From positions 1-52,217 of the forward strand of contig JAUXVN010000117.1 in the NCBI GenBank assembly GCA_030684555.1: 52,217 nt of DNA, in the 5' to 3' direction. The first letter of the stretch is position 1; the number at the start of each line of letters is the position of its first letter. The position numbers and the translations under genes were made by a program. Positions 9,648-17,665 of this stretch are shown one piece after another. The notes under the pieces were generated by a model that was not told where the DNA came from, did no database searches, and saw only the letters and a list, made by a program, of their open reading frames with translations. The DNA is from Ignavibacteria bacterium (GTDB lineage: Bacteria > Bacteroidota > Ignavibacteria > Ignavibacteriales > Ignavibacteriaceae).

Positions 9648-9896
9648 ATTTCACTTAACATAAGTTGGGAAGTCCCGCTTAAAACGATTATGCCTTTAAT
9701 AGAAAAAGGACCTTACAAATATTTTAAGCATCCTAATTAAGCTATTGTAATAGCAGAAATAGCAATTATTCCTCTTGCATTTAATTTGTATTACACTGCA
9801 ATTGCTTTTACTATGCTCAATATGCTCATGTTATTTATAAGAATTAGAGAAGAAAACAAAGTATTAAATTTTCGAAACCAGATAGAATTATCATAA
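9648..9896 (+). pseudogene. Remnant of isoprenylcysteine-methyltransferase-like membrane protein
   Basis: The plus frame reads LNISWEVPLKTIMPLIEKG then PYKYFKHPN, followed by an in-frame TAA at 9738-9740. After it the same frame continues AIVIAEIAIIPLAFNLYYT and ends IRIREENKVLNFRNQIELS at 9896. The GPYKYFKHPN-(Y) box and the RIREE motif are the signature of the ICMT/PEMT-like C-terminal domain, where HPN is normally followed by Tyr. A single change from a Tyr codon to TAA would explain the stop. The N-terminal membrane segments are missing. It ends 10 bp before the flavin reductase, so it was probably co-transcribed with it. Confidence 0.7.
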
Positions 9897-9906
9897 ATCT
9901 AATAAT

Positions 9907-10578
9907 ATGAAACAGCAAATTGTAAAAATAAAGACTATTGATCATATCACACATGACGTGCTAAGAATTGTAACTGAGAAACCTCTGCATTACACGTTTA
10001 CCTCCGGACAAGCAACTGAAGTTTCAATCAATAAAAAAGATTGGCAGAATGAAAAAAGACCATTCACATTTACTTCTCTTCCAGACAACGAATACCTCGA
10101 ATTTATGATTAAAACTTATCCTTCTCATAAGAGCGTGACTAACGAACTTTTAAAGTCGAAAAAAGAAGACGAGTTGATTCTTCATGATGTGTTTGGTGCA
10201 ATTAATTATAAGGGTGAAGGTGTATTTATTGCCGGAGGGGCAGGAGTTACTCCATTCATTTCAATCTTAAGGTATCTTCAATCAATAAATGAAATAGGTG
10301 ATAACAAACTCATCTTTGCCAATAAAAAACAAGAGGATATAATACTTAAACAAGAGTTAAAAAAAATATTGGGTGACAAATTCATCAATATTTTATCCGA
10401 AGAAAAAGCGAATGGATATGCAAATGGTTTCATCACTATGGATTTTCTTCTGGATAATTTTGGCGGAATAAATCAATACTTTTATTTATGCGGTCCCCCG
10501 CCTATGATGGAGTTCGTAGAAAAACAGTTGCAAGATTTAAATGTTGGTGAGAAACATATAATTAAAGAAGAATTTTAG
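9907..10578 (+). CDS. FAD/NAD(P)-binding oxidoreductase (ferredoxin reductase-like)
   Basis: A compact 223-residue flavin reductase of the ferredoxin-NADP reductase superfamily. Residues 1-100 form the FAD-binding barrel with RPFTFTS (51-57). Residues 105-223 form the nucleotide-binding domain with GGAGVTP (110-116) and CGPPPMM (195-201). No 2Fe-2S or globin domain is attached, so it should pass electrons from NAD(P)H to a separate, unidentified partner. The gene opens the run of plus-strand genes of the stress-type island and is followed 20 bp later by a small acidic protein gene. Superfamily is certain; the redox partner is unknown. Confidence 0.88.
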   Translation: MKQQIVKIKTIDHITHDVLRIVTEKPLHYTFTSGQATEVSINKKDWQNEKRPFTFTSLPDNEYLEFMIKTYPSHKSVTNELLKSKKEDELILHDVFGAINYKGEGVFIAGGAGVTPFISILRYLQSINEIGDNKLIFANKKQEDIILKQELKKILGDKFINILSEEKANGYANGFITMDFLLDNFGGINQYFYLCGPPPMMEFVEKQLQDLNVGEKHIIKEEF

Positions 10579-10598
10579 TAAATAATGAGGTAGTGGTT

Positions 10599-10820
10599 AT
10601 GCAATCAGAAAAAGAACTTAATTCCAAAATACTGGAAATTACAATGACTATTCGGGAAAAGTATCCTGAACTTTATGAACATCTAGGAGAAATGCCTGTT
10701 ACAATTCCCAACATTGAAAATCCTGAAATAAACAATAAAAATTTAAGAGATTATTATGATTCGCTCAAATCTATATTGAAAAATTATGTGCATGAGCATT
10801 TACCGGAAGGTACAAAGTAA
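10599..10820 (+). CDS. Small acidic helical protein of unknown function
   Basis: A 73-residue soluble protein, rich in Glu and Asn, with predicted helices at both ends and a central MPVTIPNIENPEI segment. I do not recognise the family. ATG 10599 is chosen because TGAGG (10586-10590) lies at good spacing; the in-frame GTG at 10593 adds only two residues. It sits between the flavin reductase and the baeRF3 gene, which suggests a role in the same stress-related unit, but nothing in it shows a function. Confidence 0.7.
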   Translation: MQSEKELNSKILEITMTIREKYPELYEHLGEMPVTIPNIENPEINNKNLRDYYDSLKSILKNYVHEHLPEGTK

Positions 10821-10832
10821 TATAAAGTATTG

Positions 10833-10853
10833 AATTGAATAAATCATTCAATT
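10833..10853. repeat. Small perfect inverted repeat between genes
   Basis: AATTGAAT (10833-10840) and ATTCAATT (10846-10853) are separated by five bases. There is no T tract, so it could be an operator or an mRNA hairpin in the gap before the baeRF3 gene. Confidence 0.35.
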
Positions 10854-10889
10854 AGAATTAAACAAAAATAAAATTGAAAGAGTAATACT

Positions 10890-12068
10890 ATGCGTGAGGA
10901 AGAAAACAATATTATGGAATTGCTTACCACAGAATTAATTAAAGAACTCCTATCTATAGGCAGCACTCCATGTCTTTCACTTTATATGCCTACTTATAGA
11001 AGTCATCCTGAAAACCTTCAGGATCCGATAAGGTTTCAAAATCTCGTCAAACAATTTGAGGAATCCTTATTAGAACAATATTCTGCAATCGAAGTGAAGA
11101 AATTTCTTGAACCTTATTTAACTTTAAACAACAACAGCGAATTTTGGGGGCATACATTAGATGGACTTGCGGTTCTTGGTTCGACTGAATTTTTCAAAGT
11201 TATAAGGCTACCGATAGCAGTCCAAGAATTTGCAGTCGTAGCTGATAGTTTCAATACAAAGCCACTTCGACAATATTTACAGTCCGCAGATCGTTACCAT
11301 GTTTTGGGTTTGAGCCTTCATGAGATAAAACTCTTTGAAGGTAACCGTCATTCACTCGTTGAGGTAGATCTCCCGCCTGATTTTCCCCGAACCATAACAG
11401 AAGCACTTGGAGATGAATTAACCGGCAAACATACAACTGTTGCATCTTATGGCGGAACGGGTGGAGAAAGTTCAGACATGCACCATGGTCATGGCGGCAA
11501 GAAAGATGAAGTTGACAAAGATGCTGAAAGATTTTTTAATATAATTGCCAAAACTATTCACGAAAACTATTCAAAGCCTACAGGTTTGCCGCTTATACTT
11601 GCTGCTCTGCCCGAACACCATAGTCTTTTTCAAAAGTTAAGCAAAAATCCACTGCTGTTGCATGAAGGTATCAATATAAATCCTGCCTCTATTTCAACAG
11701 ATAAGATGATAAAATTAGCATGGGAAGTTGTGGAACCAGTCTATTTACAAAAGCTAAAAGATTTGGTTAAAAAGTTCGAACAGGCAAAAGCAAATAATTT
11801 AGGGAGTGATAACATTAAGGAAGTAATCAAAGCTGCTGAAGCAGGAAGAGTAGATACGATTCTTATTGAGAAAAACCGGGTAATTGCTGAAAGACTAAGA
11901 AATAAAAATACCGGGACTTTCAAACAAGCAGATTTAACAAAACCAATATTAGATGACCTTCTTGATGATATAGGAGAATTGGTAACAAAGATGGGTGGCG
12001 AAGTTCTGTTTATCCCGTCGGAGAAAATGCCTTCTAAAACCGGCATTGCCGCATTATATCGTTATTAA
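10890..12068 (+). CDS. baeRF family 3 (eRF1-like domain) protein
   Basis: A 392-residue protein that resembles the bacterial archaeo-eukaryotic release factor-like family 3. It has the early CLSLYMPTYRSHPEN segment, DGLAVLGS, a VLGLSLHEIKLFEGNRHSL strand-turn, and a C-terminal half with AGRVDTILIEKN that mirrors the eRF1 domain 3 arrangement. Families of this kind have been proposed to act on ribosomes under stress, but no activity is established for this branch. A His/Gly-rich loop (SSDMHHGHGGKK, about 190-203) lies in the middle and might bind metal. ATG 10890 is preceded by GAAAGAG. Its position beside small stress membrane proteins fits a stress role. Confidence 0.8.
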   Translation: MREEENNIMELLTTELIKELLSIGSTPCLSLYMPTYRSHPENLQDPIRFQNLVKQFEESLLEQYSAIEVKKFLEPYLTLNNNSEFWGHTLDGLAVLGSTEFFKVIRLPIAVQEFAVVADSFNTKPLRQYLQSADRYHVLGLSLHEIKLFEGNRHSLVEVDLPPDFPRTITEALGDELTGKHTTVASYGGTGGESSDMHHGHGGKKDEVDKDAERFFNIIAKTIHENYSKPTGLPLILAALPEHHSLFQKLSKNPLLLHEGININPASISTDKMIKLAWEVVEPVYLQKLKDLVKKFEQAKANNLGSDNIKEVIKAAEAGRVDTILIEKNRVIAERLRNKNTGTFKQADLTKPILDDLLDDIGELVTKMGGEVLFIPSEKMPSKTGIAALYRY

Positions 12069-12261
12069 AGAGTGTTTCCTCCCTATGCCAACTATAATTA
12101 TAAATTTTATATACAATAGAGGGACGTTTGAGAAATCATTAGTAACGGTTAAGAATTATCGGGGCTTTGAAATTACGGATTGATAAGTATTCGGAAATAT
12201 TATTGCTGAATAAGGCAAATGTATTTTAAACAATAATTTTATAAAAACGTGGGAAAGAAAA

Positions 12262-13113
12262 ATGAATAAAATGATTGATGAATCAGTGTCTGTAATTGCC
12301 AGGGCAGAATATATAGAAGTAGAACCCAATGTAAGTCTTCATATTACAGATGCAGGCGAAGGCAGACCTATTGTGTTAATGCATGGTTGGCCGTTAAGTG
12401 ATGAAATGTTTGAATACCAATACAACGATCTGGTAAATAAAAACTTTCGAGTAATTGGTATTACTCTAAGAGGTTTTGGTAAATCTGATAAACTATACAG
12501 AGCTTATGATTACAATATACATTCATCAGATGTTAAAAAAGTTTTAGAAAAGTTGAAAATAGAGGATGCAGTTTTAGTTGGCTTTTCCATGGGCGGTGCT
12601 ATCGTAATTCGTTTTGTGGCAAATTACGATGGAGCTCATGTTTCTAAGCTGGTTTTGGCTGCTGCTGCAGCACCGATTTGGACACAGCGCAAAGATTTTC
12701 CTTACAATCTTCCCCAAAGCGCGGTTGATGATTTAATTGAATTGAACTATAAAGATCGACCGAAACTCTTAGCAGATTTTGCAAAGATATTTTCTGCTGC
12801 CGAAACCTCATTAAATGAAGGCATCGGAAATTGGTTGAATGGAATTTGTTTGAGTGCTTCTTCTTATGCAACAGCTCAATGTTTAATCGCTTTGCGTGAT
12901 ACAGATCTGAGAAATGATCTGAAGAAAATAAAAATTCCTACAGTGATTATGCACGGCAGAAAAGACAAAATATGTTCTTTTGATCTAGCGGAACAGATGA
13001 AAGCCGGAATCTCAAATTCACACATTGTTGCTTTTGAGAATAGCGGACATAGCATGTTTCTGGAGGAAACTAAAAAGTTTAATGCAGAGCTAATCAAATT
13101 TGCAGGAGAATGA
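12262..13113 (+). CDS. Alpha/beta-fold hydrolase (haloperoxidase/esterase-like)
   Basis: A 283-residue alpha/beta hydrolase close in pattern to the cofactor-free haloperoxidase and esterase group. The oxyanion-hole motif HGWPLS is at 41-46, the nucleophile elbow GFSMGG gives Ser109, and the rest of the triad is Asp235 (HGRKD) and His263 (SGHS). There is no signal peptide, so it is cytoplasmic. An ordinary esterase or lactonase activity is at least as likely as peroxidation. The start is preceded by GGGAAAG. It lies between the baeRF3 and DUF202 genes on the same strand. Confidence 0.9.
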   Translation: MNKMIDESVSVIARAEYIEVEPNVSLHITDAGEGRPIVLMHGWPLSDEMFEYQYNDLVNKNFRVIGITLRGFGKSDKLYRAYDYNIHSSDVKKVLEKLKIEDAVLVGFSMGGAIVIRFVANYDGAHVSKLVLAAAAAPIWTQRKDFPYNLPQSAVDDLIELNYKDRPKLLADFAKIFSAAETSLNEGIGNWLNGICLSASSYATAQCLIALRDTDLRNDLKKIKIPTVIMHGRKDKICSFDLAEQMKAGISNSHIVAFENSGHSMFLEETKKFNAELIKFAGE

Positions 13114-13115
13114 AC

Positions 13116-13136
13116 TGAATGACTTATAATCATTCA
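13116..13136. repeat. Small perfect inverted repeat after hydrolase gene
   Basis: TGAATGA (13116-13122) and TCATTCA (13130-13136) are separated by seven bases just past the hydrolase stop codon. There is no T tract, so it is a weak hairpin or protein-binding site. Confidence 0.3.
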
Positions 13137-13203
13137 AACAGTCTCGAAATAATATTGAACAATAAAAGAAAATGAAAAATGTAATTATGCTGAAAGGTGA
13201 TCC

Positions 13204-13614
13204 ATGGATGAGATAATAAATGAGAAGAGCACTTCCAAAATTCTTAATCGCCGTGTTCACATGGCGAATGAAAGAACATTTCTTGCATGGATAAGAACAA
13301 GCATAGGAATAATGGCATTCGGTTTTGTTGTTGAAAAGTTTGCGTTGTTCATAAAGCAAATGTCATTGATTTTGGGAAAAGCTAATATTGGAAATGCTTT
13401 GCCTCCTTCTCGTGGAGATTCGGCAATCGTTGGAATATTCCTAGTTGGTCTTGGCACTTTGATGGGGCTGCTTGCATTTATAAGATATAAGAAGATAGAA
13501 AGACAAATAGAGGAGGATACATACAAGCCATCGTTCGTACTTGATATACTGCTCACCATATCAGTCCTTGCAGTCGGAATCTTTCTTGTAATTTATTTGA
13601 TTCATAGTACTTAA
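13204..13614 (+). CDS. DUF202 (YidH-type) inner-membrane protein
   Basis: A 136-residue membrane protein of the DUF202 family. It has the family signature HMANERTFLAWIRTSIGIM at residues 19-37 leading into the first membrane helix, then further helices near 75-95 and 113-134. The biochemical role of DUF202 proteins is unknown; they often travel with stress and transport genes. AAAGGTG precedes the ATG at good spacing. It follows the hydrolase gene by 90 bp and precedes the metallophosphatase on the same strand. Confidence 0.9.
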   Translation: MDEIINEKSTSKILNRRVHMANERTFLAWIRTSIGIMAFGFVVEKFALFIKQMSLILGKANIGNALPPSRGDSAIVGIFLVGLGTLMGLLAFIRYKKIERQIEEDTYKPSFVLDILLTISVLAVGIFLVIYLIHST

Positions 13615-13727
13615 TTCGAATGAAGACGGCAATGAAAAATGGGCAAACAATCAATAACTCTAAAAACTAAACGATTATGAATGCACTAAAAAGATTTGAT
13701 TTATTTTAAAAAAAAAGAAAAGGTAAA

Positions 13728-15155
13728 ATGCAATTATCAATAGCTTATATTAATGATGTACATGGTTACCTTGAACCACATCCTGAATTATTCTACAAAG
13801 GTGGTAAAGAAATCATAGAGACTGCTGGTGGTTTTTCTCGTATTGTTTCTATAATAAAGGTTATTAGAAAAAGTAACACGAACACCTTATTGTTTGATGG
13901 TGGAGATACCTTTCATGGTACATTACCACTAATCCATTCGAAAGGGGAAGCTATCGTCCCTATACTAAATAAAATGGGCTTTAATGCAATGGTTGGTCAT
14001 TGGGATTTCGCATATGGTCCGCAACAACTAAAAAATATTGCGAGTCAGTTAAACTATCCCATATTAGGCATTAATGTGTATGGCGAAGATAACAGCCTAT
14101 TTCTTCCACCTTACATTATAGAAGAAGTTGAAGATCTGAAAATAGCTGTAATTGGTATTTGTTCTAATATCATCGATAAAACAATGCCGAAGCAATTTAG
14201 CGAAGGATTAAAAATCACAGATGGTTCAAAGGAGTTGCCTGGGTATATTCAAAAAGTAAAGGATGAAGGTGCAAATCTTATAATACTTCTTTCACACAAT
14301 GGATTTCCGCAAGATATTGATTTGCTTTCGGAAATAAATGGTGTGGATATTTGTTTGAGCGCTCATACTCATAACCGATTATATGAAACTATAAAAATTA
14401 ATAATACAATTGTTATTCAATGCGGTTGTCACGGTTCTTTTTTAGGACATATTGAATTGAATATTCTGGAAAAGAAAATTATTGATTTCACGTATAAACT
14501 TATCACCATTGATTCATCTGTTAAACCGGATAATGATATTGAAAATATGGTTGTTGATATTATAAAACCATTTCAAAATTTAAAGCAAGAAGTAGTTGGA
14601 CAAACACCCGTCATATTACATAGATATAACACGCTGGAATCCACAATGGATAATCTTTTATTATCAGCCATAAAGTCGTTAAGTAAATCTGATATTGCAT
14701 TCTCAAACGGTTGGCGTTACGGAGTACCCATTCCTATTGGCCCAATAACCAAATGGGATTTATTCAACATTATTCCCATGAATCCAGTGGTTTCTACGGT
14801 ACAACTTACTGGCAATGAAATAATAAATATGCTTGAAGAAAATTTGGAACGGACATTTTCTTCTGACCCTATGAAACAAATGGGTGGATATGTTAAAAGA
14901 TGTTTGGGCTTACATGTAAAAATGAGGATTGAAAATCCAAAAGGGTATCGAATCCAGCAAATATTTATTGGTGATGAGCCGCTGATAAGAGAAAAAACAT
15001 ACGAAGCAGCTTTTGTTACAATGCAGGGTGTGCCGGAAAAATTAGGTAAGAATAGGCTAAACTTATCCATAAAGGCAGTTGATGCAATGGCAGAGTATTT
15101 AGTTCAAAACCCTAATTTTACAAATTTTTATCACAACACTTTTTGTTTGGTATAA
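13728..15155 (+). CDS. SoxB/5'-nucleotidase-family metallophosphatase without signal peptide
   Basis: A 475-residue two-domain enzyme: a calcineurin-like metallophosphatase domain (about 1-250) and a 5'-nucleotidase C-terminal domain (about 290-450). Metal-ligand motifs are NDVHG (9-13), GGDTFHG (58-64), LSHNG and SAHTHNR. The third motif reads GHWDF (90-94) instead of the usual G-N-H-D/E, a variant I associate with SoxB-type proteins. Relatives normally carry a Sec or Tat signal and act in the periplasm. This one starts right at the first catalytic strand, so it should be cytoplasmic. No other sox gene is nearby, which argues for nucleotide or phosphoester hydrolysis rather than thiosulfate oxidation. 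Confidence 0.85.
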   Translation: MQLSIAYINDVHGYLEPHPELFYKGGKEIIETAGGFSRIVSIIKVIRKSNTNTLLFDGGDTFHGTLPLIHSKGEAIVPILNKMGFNAMVGHWDFAYGPQQLKNIASQLNYPILGINVYGEDNSLFLPPYIIEEVEDLKIAVIGICSNIIDKTMPKQFSEGLKITDGSKELPGYIQKVKDEGANLIILLSHNGFPQDIDLLSEINGVDICLSAHTHNRLYETIKINNTIVIQCGCHGSFLGHIELNILEKKIIDFTYKLITIDSSVKPDNDIENMVVDIIKPFQNLKQEVVGQTPVILHRYNTLESTMDNLLLSAIKSLSKSDIAFSNGWRYGVPIPIGPITKWDLFNIIPMNPVVSTVQLTGNEIINMLEENLERTFSSDPMKQMGGYVKRCLGLHVKMRIENPKGYRIQQIFIGDEPLIREKTYEAAFVTMQGVPEKLGKNRLNLSIKAVDAMAEYLVQNPNFTNFYHNTFCLV

Positions 15156-15265
15156 TTGATGAACCATTCATGGATAAGCTATCAAACCCAGGAAGAGTGA
15201 GGTTATAAAATAGTAAGTGTAAAGTCGAAAGTGATTAGTTAAAAAAATATGAAAGGATAAAAATT

Positions 15266-15457
15266 ATGTCATTAATAACAATAGTAATTGTTTTAGTTGT
15301 TGTTGGAGTTATTCTCTGGCTGATTAATAACTACATTCCGATGCAGGCTACTATTAAGAAAATCTTAAATGCCGTTGTGGTTATCGCAGTCATTCTTTGG
15401 CTGCTCAATGCATTCGGAGTTATAGGAAGCCTCGATACGATTCGTATTGGTAATTAA
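15266..15457 (+). CDS. Thivi_2564-type small membrane protein
   Basis: A 63-residue protein with two membrane helices (about 3-22 and 33-53) joined by NNYIPMQATIKK. This matches the small family annotated as Thivi_2564, whose function is unknown. AAAGGATAAAA precedes the ATG. It belongs to the set of tiny hydrophobic proteins in this island, with GlsB/YeaQ and lmo0937 types, that commonly appear in envelope-stress settings. Confidence 0.85.
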   Translation: MSLITIVIVLVVVGVILWLINNYIPMQATIKKILNAVVVIAVILWLLNAFGVIGSLDTIRIGN

Positions 15458-15594
15458 TACTACTTCACTTCCTTCATCCTTGAATGAAGCAATTTAGTTA
15501 AGGATGGAGAATTAAATAGAAAAGAAAAAGAAATCAATTCTTATAAAGATGATTTCAACTGAAAAATTTATTAACAAAAATTTAAGAGATAGTT

Positions 15595-15846
15595 ATGGAA
15601 ATTATAGGAACTCTAGTTGTCGGTTTAATTGCAGGAGTCATTGCAAAATTATTATTGCCGGGTAAAGATCCGGGCGGCTGCATAATAACAATTCTACTTG
15701 GAATTGGAGGCGCATTTGTTGCGACTTATCTAGGCAAATTTTTAGGAATTTATGAACCTGGTGAAACAGCAGGTTTTATTGGTGCAGTAATTGGAGCTGT
15801 GATTATTTTATTATTTTATAGAATGTTCCTTAAGAGAAAAAACTAA
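15595..15846 (+). CDS. GlsB/YeaQ/YmgE-family stress membrane protein
   Basis: An 83-residue, three-helix membrane protein of the transglycosylase-associated (GlsB/YeaQ/YmgE) family. Typical features are GLIAGVIAKLLLPGKDPGGC near 10-29, a glycine-rich second helix and a hydrophobic C-terminal helix ending in RMFLKRKN. Members are induced by stress in several bacteria, but their molecular role is not established. It is followed by motif copy B. Confidence 0.92.
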   Translation: MEIIGTLVVGLIAGVIAKLLLPGKDPGGCIITILLGIGGAFVATYLGKFLGIYEPGETAGFIGAVIGAVIILLFYRMFLKRKN

Positions 15847-15929
15847 GGGATTATTGATATCCTTATTAAGAGCTTATTAGAATTCAATTTTCAAGTTTGA
15901 TAATTGCAATGAAATTTTTTCGTACATAT

Positions 15930-15963
15930 GATGTAGTCTCATTTTCATCCCTTTGATCGATTG
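15930..15963 (+). promoter_or_regulatory. Shared 34-bp upstream element, copy B
   Basis: It begins GATGTAGT, contains TCATCCCTTTG (15945-15955) and ends GATTG. It is ungapped with copies A and C. It lies 77 bp upstream of a 28-codon reading frame with a good ribosome binding site and follows the GlsB-type gene. Inferred promoter or activator site. Confidence 0.65.
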
Positions 15964-16040
15964 ATAGACTTAAAATCAGCAAGAAAGTTGAAATAAAAAC
16001 TAAATCTAATTTTATTAATTGTTAATGGAGATAAACAAAA

Positions 16041-16127
16041 ATGAAAACATCAAATAGAAAAAAAAATAACAATTCTAAGATTACTGATCTTGCAAAAAAT
16101 AAAAAAAAGGGACATGCCAATTTTTAA
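16041..16127 (+). CDS. Possible 28-residue Lys/Asn-rich peptide
   Basis: ATG 16041 opens a 28-codon frame, MKTSNRKKNNNSKITDLAK then NKKKGHANF, preceded by TGGAG at proper spacing. It is strongly basic with no membrane segment. It lies downstream of motif copy B in the same relative position as the lmo0937-type gene behind copy C, which supports real expression. I do not recognise the sequence, and coding status rests on context. Confidence 0.4.
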   Translation: MKTSNRKKNNNSKITDLAKNKKKGHANF

Positions 16128-16179
16128 CAAAATTCCGATGTAACGGCAGATCGGTTTCGGTGTGGGCGCTTAAAGGAGA

Positions 16180-16311
16180 ATGTATTTTATAGTAAAACAT
16201 AGATTTATTAATAGAAGAAATTCAGTACTTAATATTATTACTGTTAGTGGTAACAGTAAGATTAACCTGCAAAACTCAAAAGCAGTTTTTATTGACATAA
16301 AAGTAAAATAA
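16180..16311 (+). CDS. Doubtful 43-residue open frame
   Basis: ATG 16180 follows AAAGGAG with only one base between, which is closer than usual for translation. The frame encodes 43 residues without recognisable features. It may be chance in AT-rich DNA. It is recorded because the 16128-16377 gap otherwise holds nothing I can name. Confidence 0.2.
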   Translation: MYFIVKHRFINRRNSVLNIITVSGNSKINLQNSKAVFIDIKVK

Positions 16312-16377
16312 CAATAATTTAATACCCGACAATCTACTTAAAAATATTTTGCCGAATAATTAATTTATAAAAATATT

Positions 16378-17661
16378 ATGGCTCATTTAACTACACGCTC
16401 CGCATACAAGAATTTGGTAGATAGGATTAATCAATTACCACAAGGAGCCCCACCCTCAGAATTACTTTATAAAATTTTAGAAATGTTATTCACCGAAAAA
16501 GAGGCCGGGTTTGTAGCATCACTACCAATAAAACCATTTACTGCAGAGGAAGCAGCATACTTAACTAAAAAATCTTTGAGTGAAACTCGAAAAATACTGG
16601 ACGAACTTTCAGCAAAGGGAATTTTATTGGATGTTGAACAAAATGGACAACCGATTTACTCTCTTCCTCCGCCAATGGCAGGCTTCTTTGAATTTTCGAT
16701 GATGAGAATCCGTGCCGATATTGATCAAAAAGTTTTGGCAGAACTCTTCTATCAATATCTTAATGTGGAAGAAGATTTTATTAAACAGCTTTTTACTGGA
16801 GGAATCACTCAACCGGGAAGAACTTTTGTGAATGAAAATGCCTTGAGCGAAGCGCACAAATTGGAAGTCCTAGATTATGAAAAAGCAAGCGAAGTAATTA
16901 GAACAGCAAGCCATAGAGCTGTTGGAATGTGCTATTGCCGGCATAAGATGGAACATCTCGGTAAAGCGTGCGATGCACCTATGGAGATTTGCTTAACATT
17001 CAATAATGTTGCCGCCTCTTTAATAAAACATAACATTGCCAAAGAAATTGATTTACAAGAAGGAATGGATTTACTTCAAACTGCCTATGATAACAATCTT
17101 GTTCAGTTCGGCGAAAACGCAAGAGAGGAAGTTAGTTTTATATGCAATTGTTGTGGCTGTTGTTGCGAAGCGATGCTCGCCGCAAAAAGATTCGCAATGC
17201 TGCATCCGGTACACACTACAAATTATCTCCCTGTCGTAACAACAGAAGATTGTAATGGATGCGGAAAGTGTGTGAATGTCTGTCCTGTTGAAGCTATGAG
17301 TCTTGTTTCTGCTAATGATCCGCTGAAGAAAAAAAGAAAGAAAGCAGTTTTAAATGAAGATATTTGTCTTGGATGCGGATTGTGTGTTCGAGCTTGTACT
17401 GCTGGGAATATTCATCTGATAGAACGAAAGCAAAGAGTGATTACTCCTCTCAACAGTGCTCACAGAGTTGTATTGATGGCAATTGAGCGCGGGAAATTTC
17501 AAAATCTAATCTTCGATCAACAAGCTTTGTGGAATCACCGGGCAATGGCGGCAATACTTGGTGTGATTGTAAAACTTCCTCCGGTTAAACAAGTGCTTGC
17601 AAGTAATCAATTGAAATCACGTTACTTGGAATATCTTTTGTCAAATTATAATAAAAATTAA
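16378..17661 (+). CDS. Winged-helix/multi-cysteine 4Fe-4S protein
   Basis: A 427-residue soluble iron-sulfur protein. Residues about 30-100 look like a winged-helix domain. A central region carries CYCRHKMEHLGKAC (185-198) and Cys205, then a dense CNCCGCCCE stretch (256-264). Two ferredoxin-type 4Fe-4S motifs follow: Cys292/295/298/302 and Cys330/333/336/340. The C-terminal 80 residues are cysteine-free. It therefore probably binds two classical clusters plus at least one unusual one. The mix suggests a redox-sensing or electron-transfer role, but no partner enzyme is encoded beside it. The next frame, an AI-2E permease fragment, begins 4 bp downstream. Confidence 0.82.
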   Translation: MAHLTTRSAYKNLVDRINQLPQGAPPSELLYKILEMLFTEKEAGFVASLPIKPFTAEEAAYLTKKSLSETRKILDELSAKGILLDVEQNGQPIYSLPPPMAGFFEFSMMRIRADIDQKVLAELFYQYLNVEEDFIKQLFTGGITQPGRTFVNENALSEAHKLEVLDYEKASEVIRTASHRAVGMCYCRHKMEHLGKACDAPMEICLTFNNVAASLIKHNIAKEIDLQEGMDLLQTAYDNNLVQFGENAREEVSFICNCCGCCCEAMLAAKRFAMLHPVHTTNYLPVVTTEDCNGCGKCVNVCPVEAMSLVSANDPLKKKRKKAVLNEDICLGCGLCVRACTAGNIHLIERKQRVITPLNSAHRVVLMAIERGKFQNLIFDQQALWNHRAMAAILGVIVKLPPVKQVLASNQLKSRYLEYLLSNYNKN

Positions 17662-17665
17662 AAAC

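Noticed and set aside
11741-12046. Antisense frame inside the baeRF3 gene
   Set aside because: Shadow frame of a clear gene, without supporting signals.
11995-12183. Plus-strand frame overlapping the end of the baeRF3 gene
   Set aside because: Most of it is an alternate frame of the gene; the part beyond the stop shows no family similarity.
15466-15491. CTTCAT/ATGAAG hairpin with TTCATCC as a fourth copy of the shared element
   Set aside because: Similarity to the 34-bp element is limited to a few bases and lacks GATGTAGT; it is better seen as a short hairpin after the Thivi_2564 gene.
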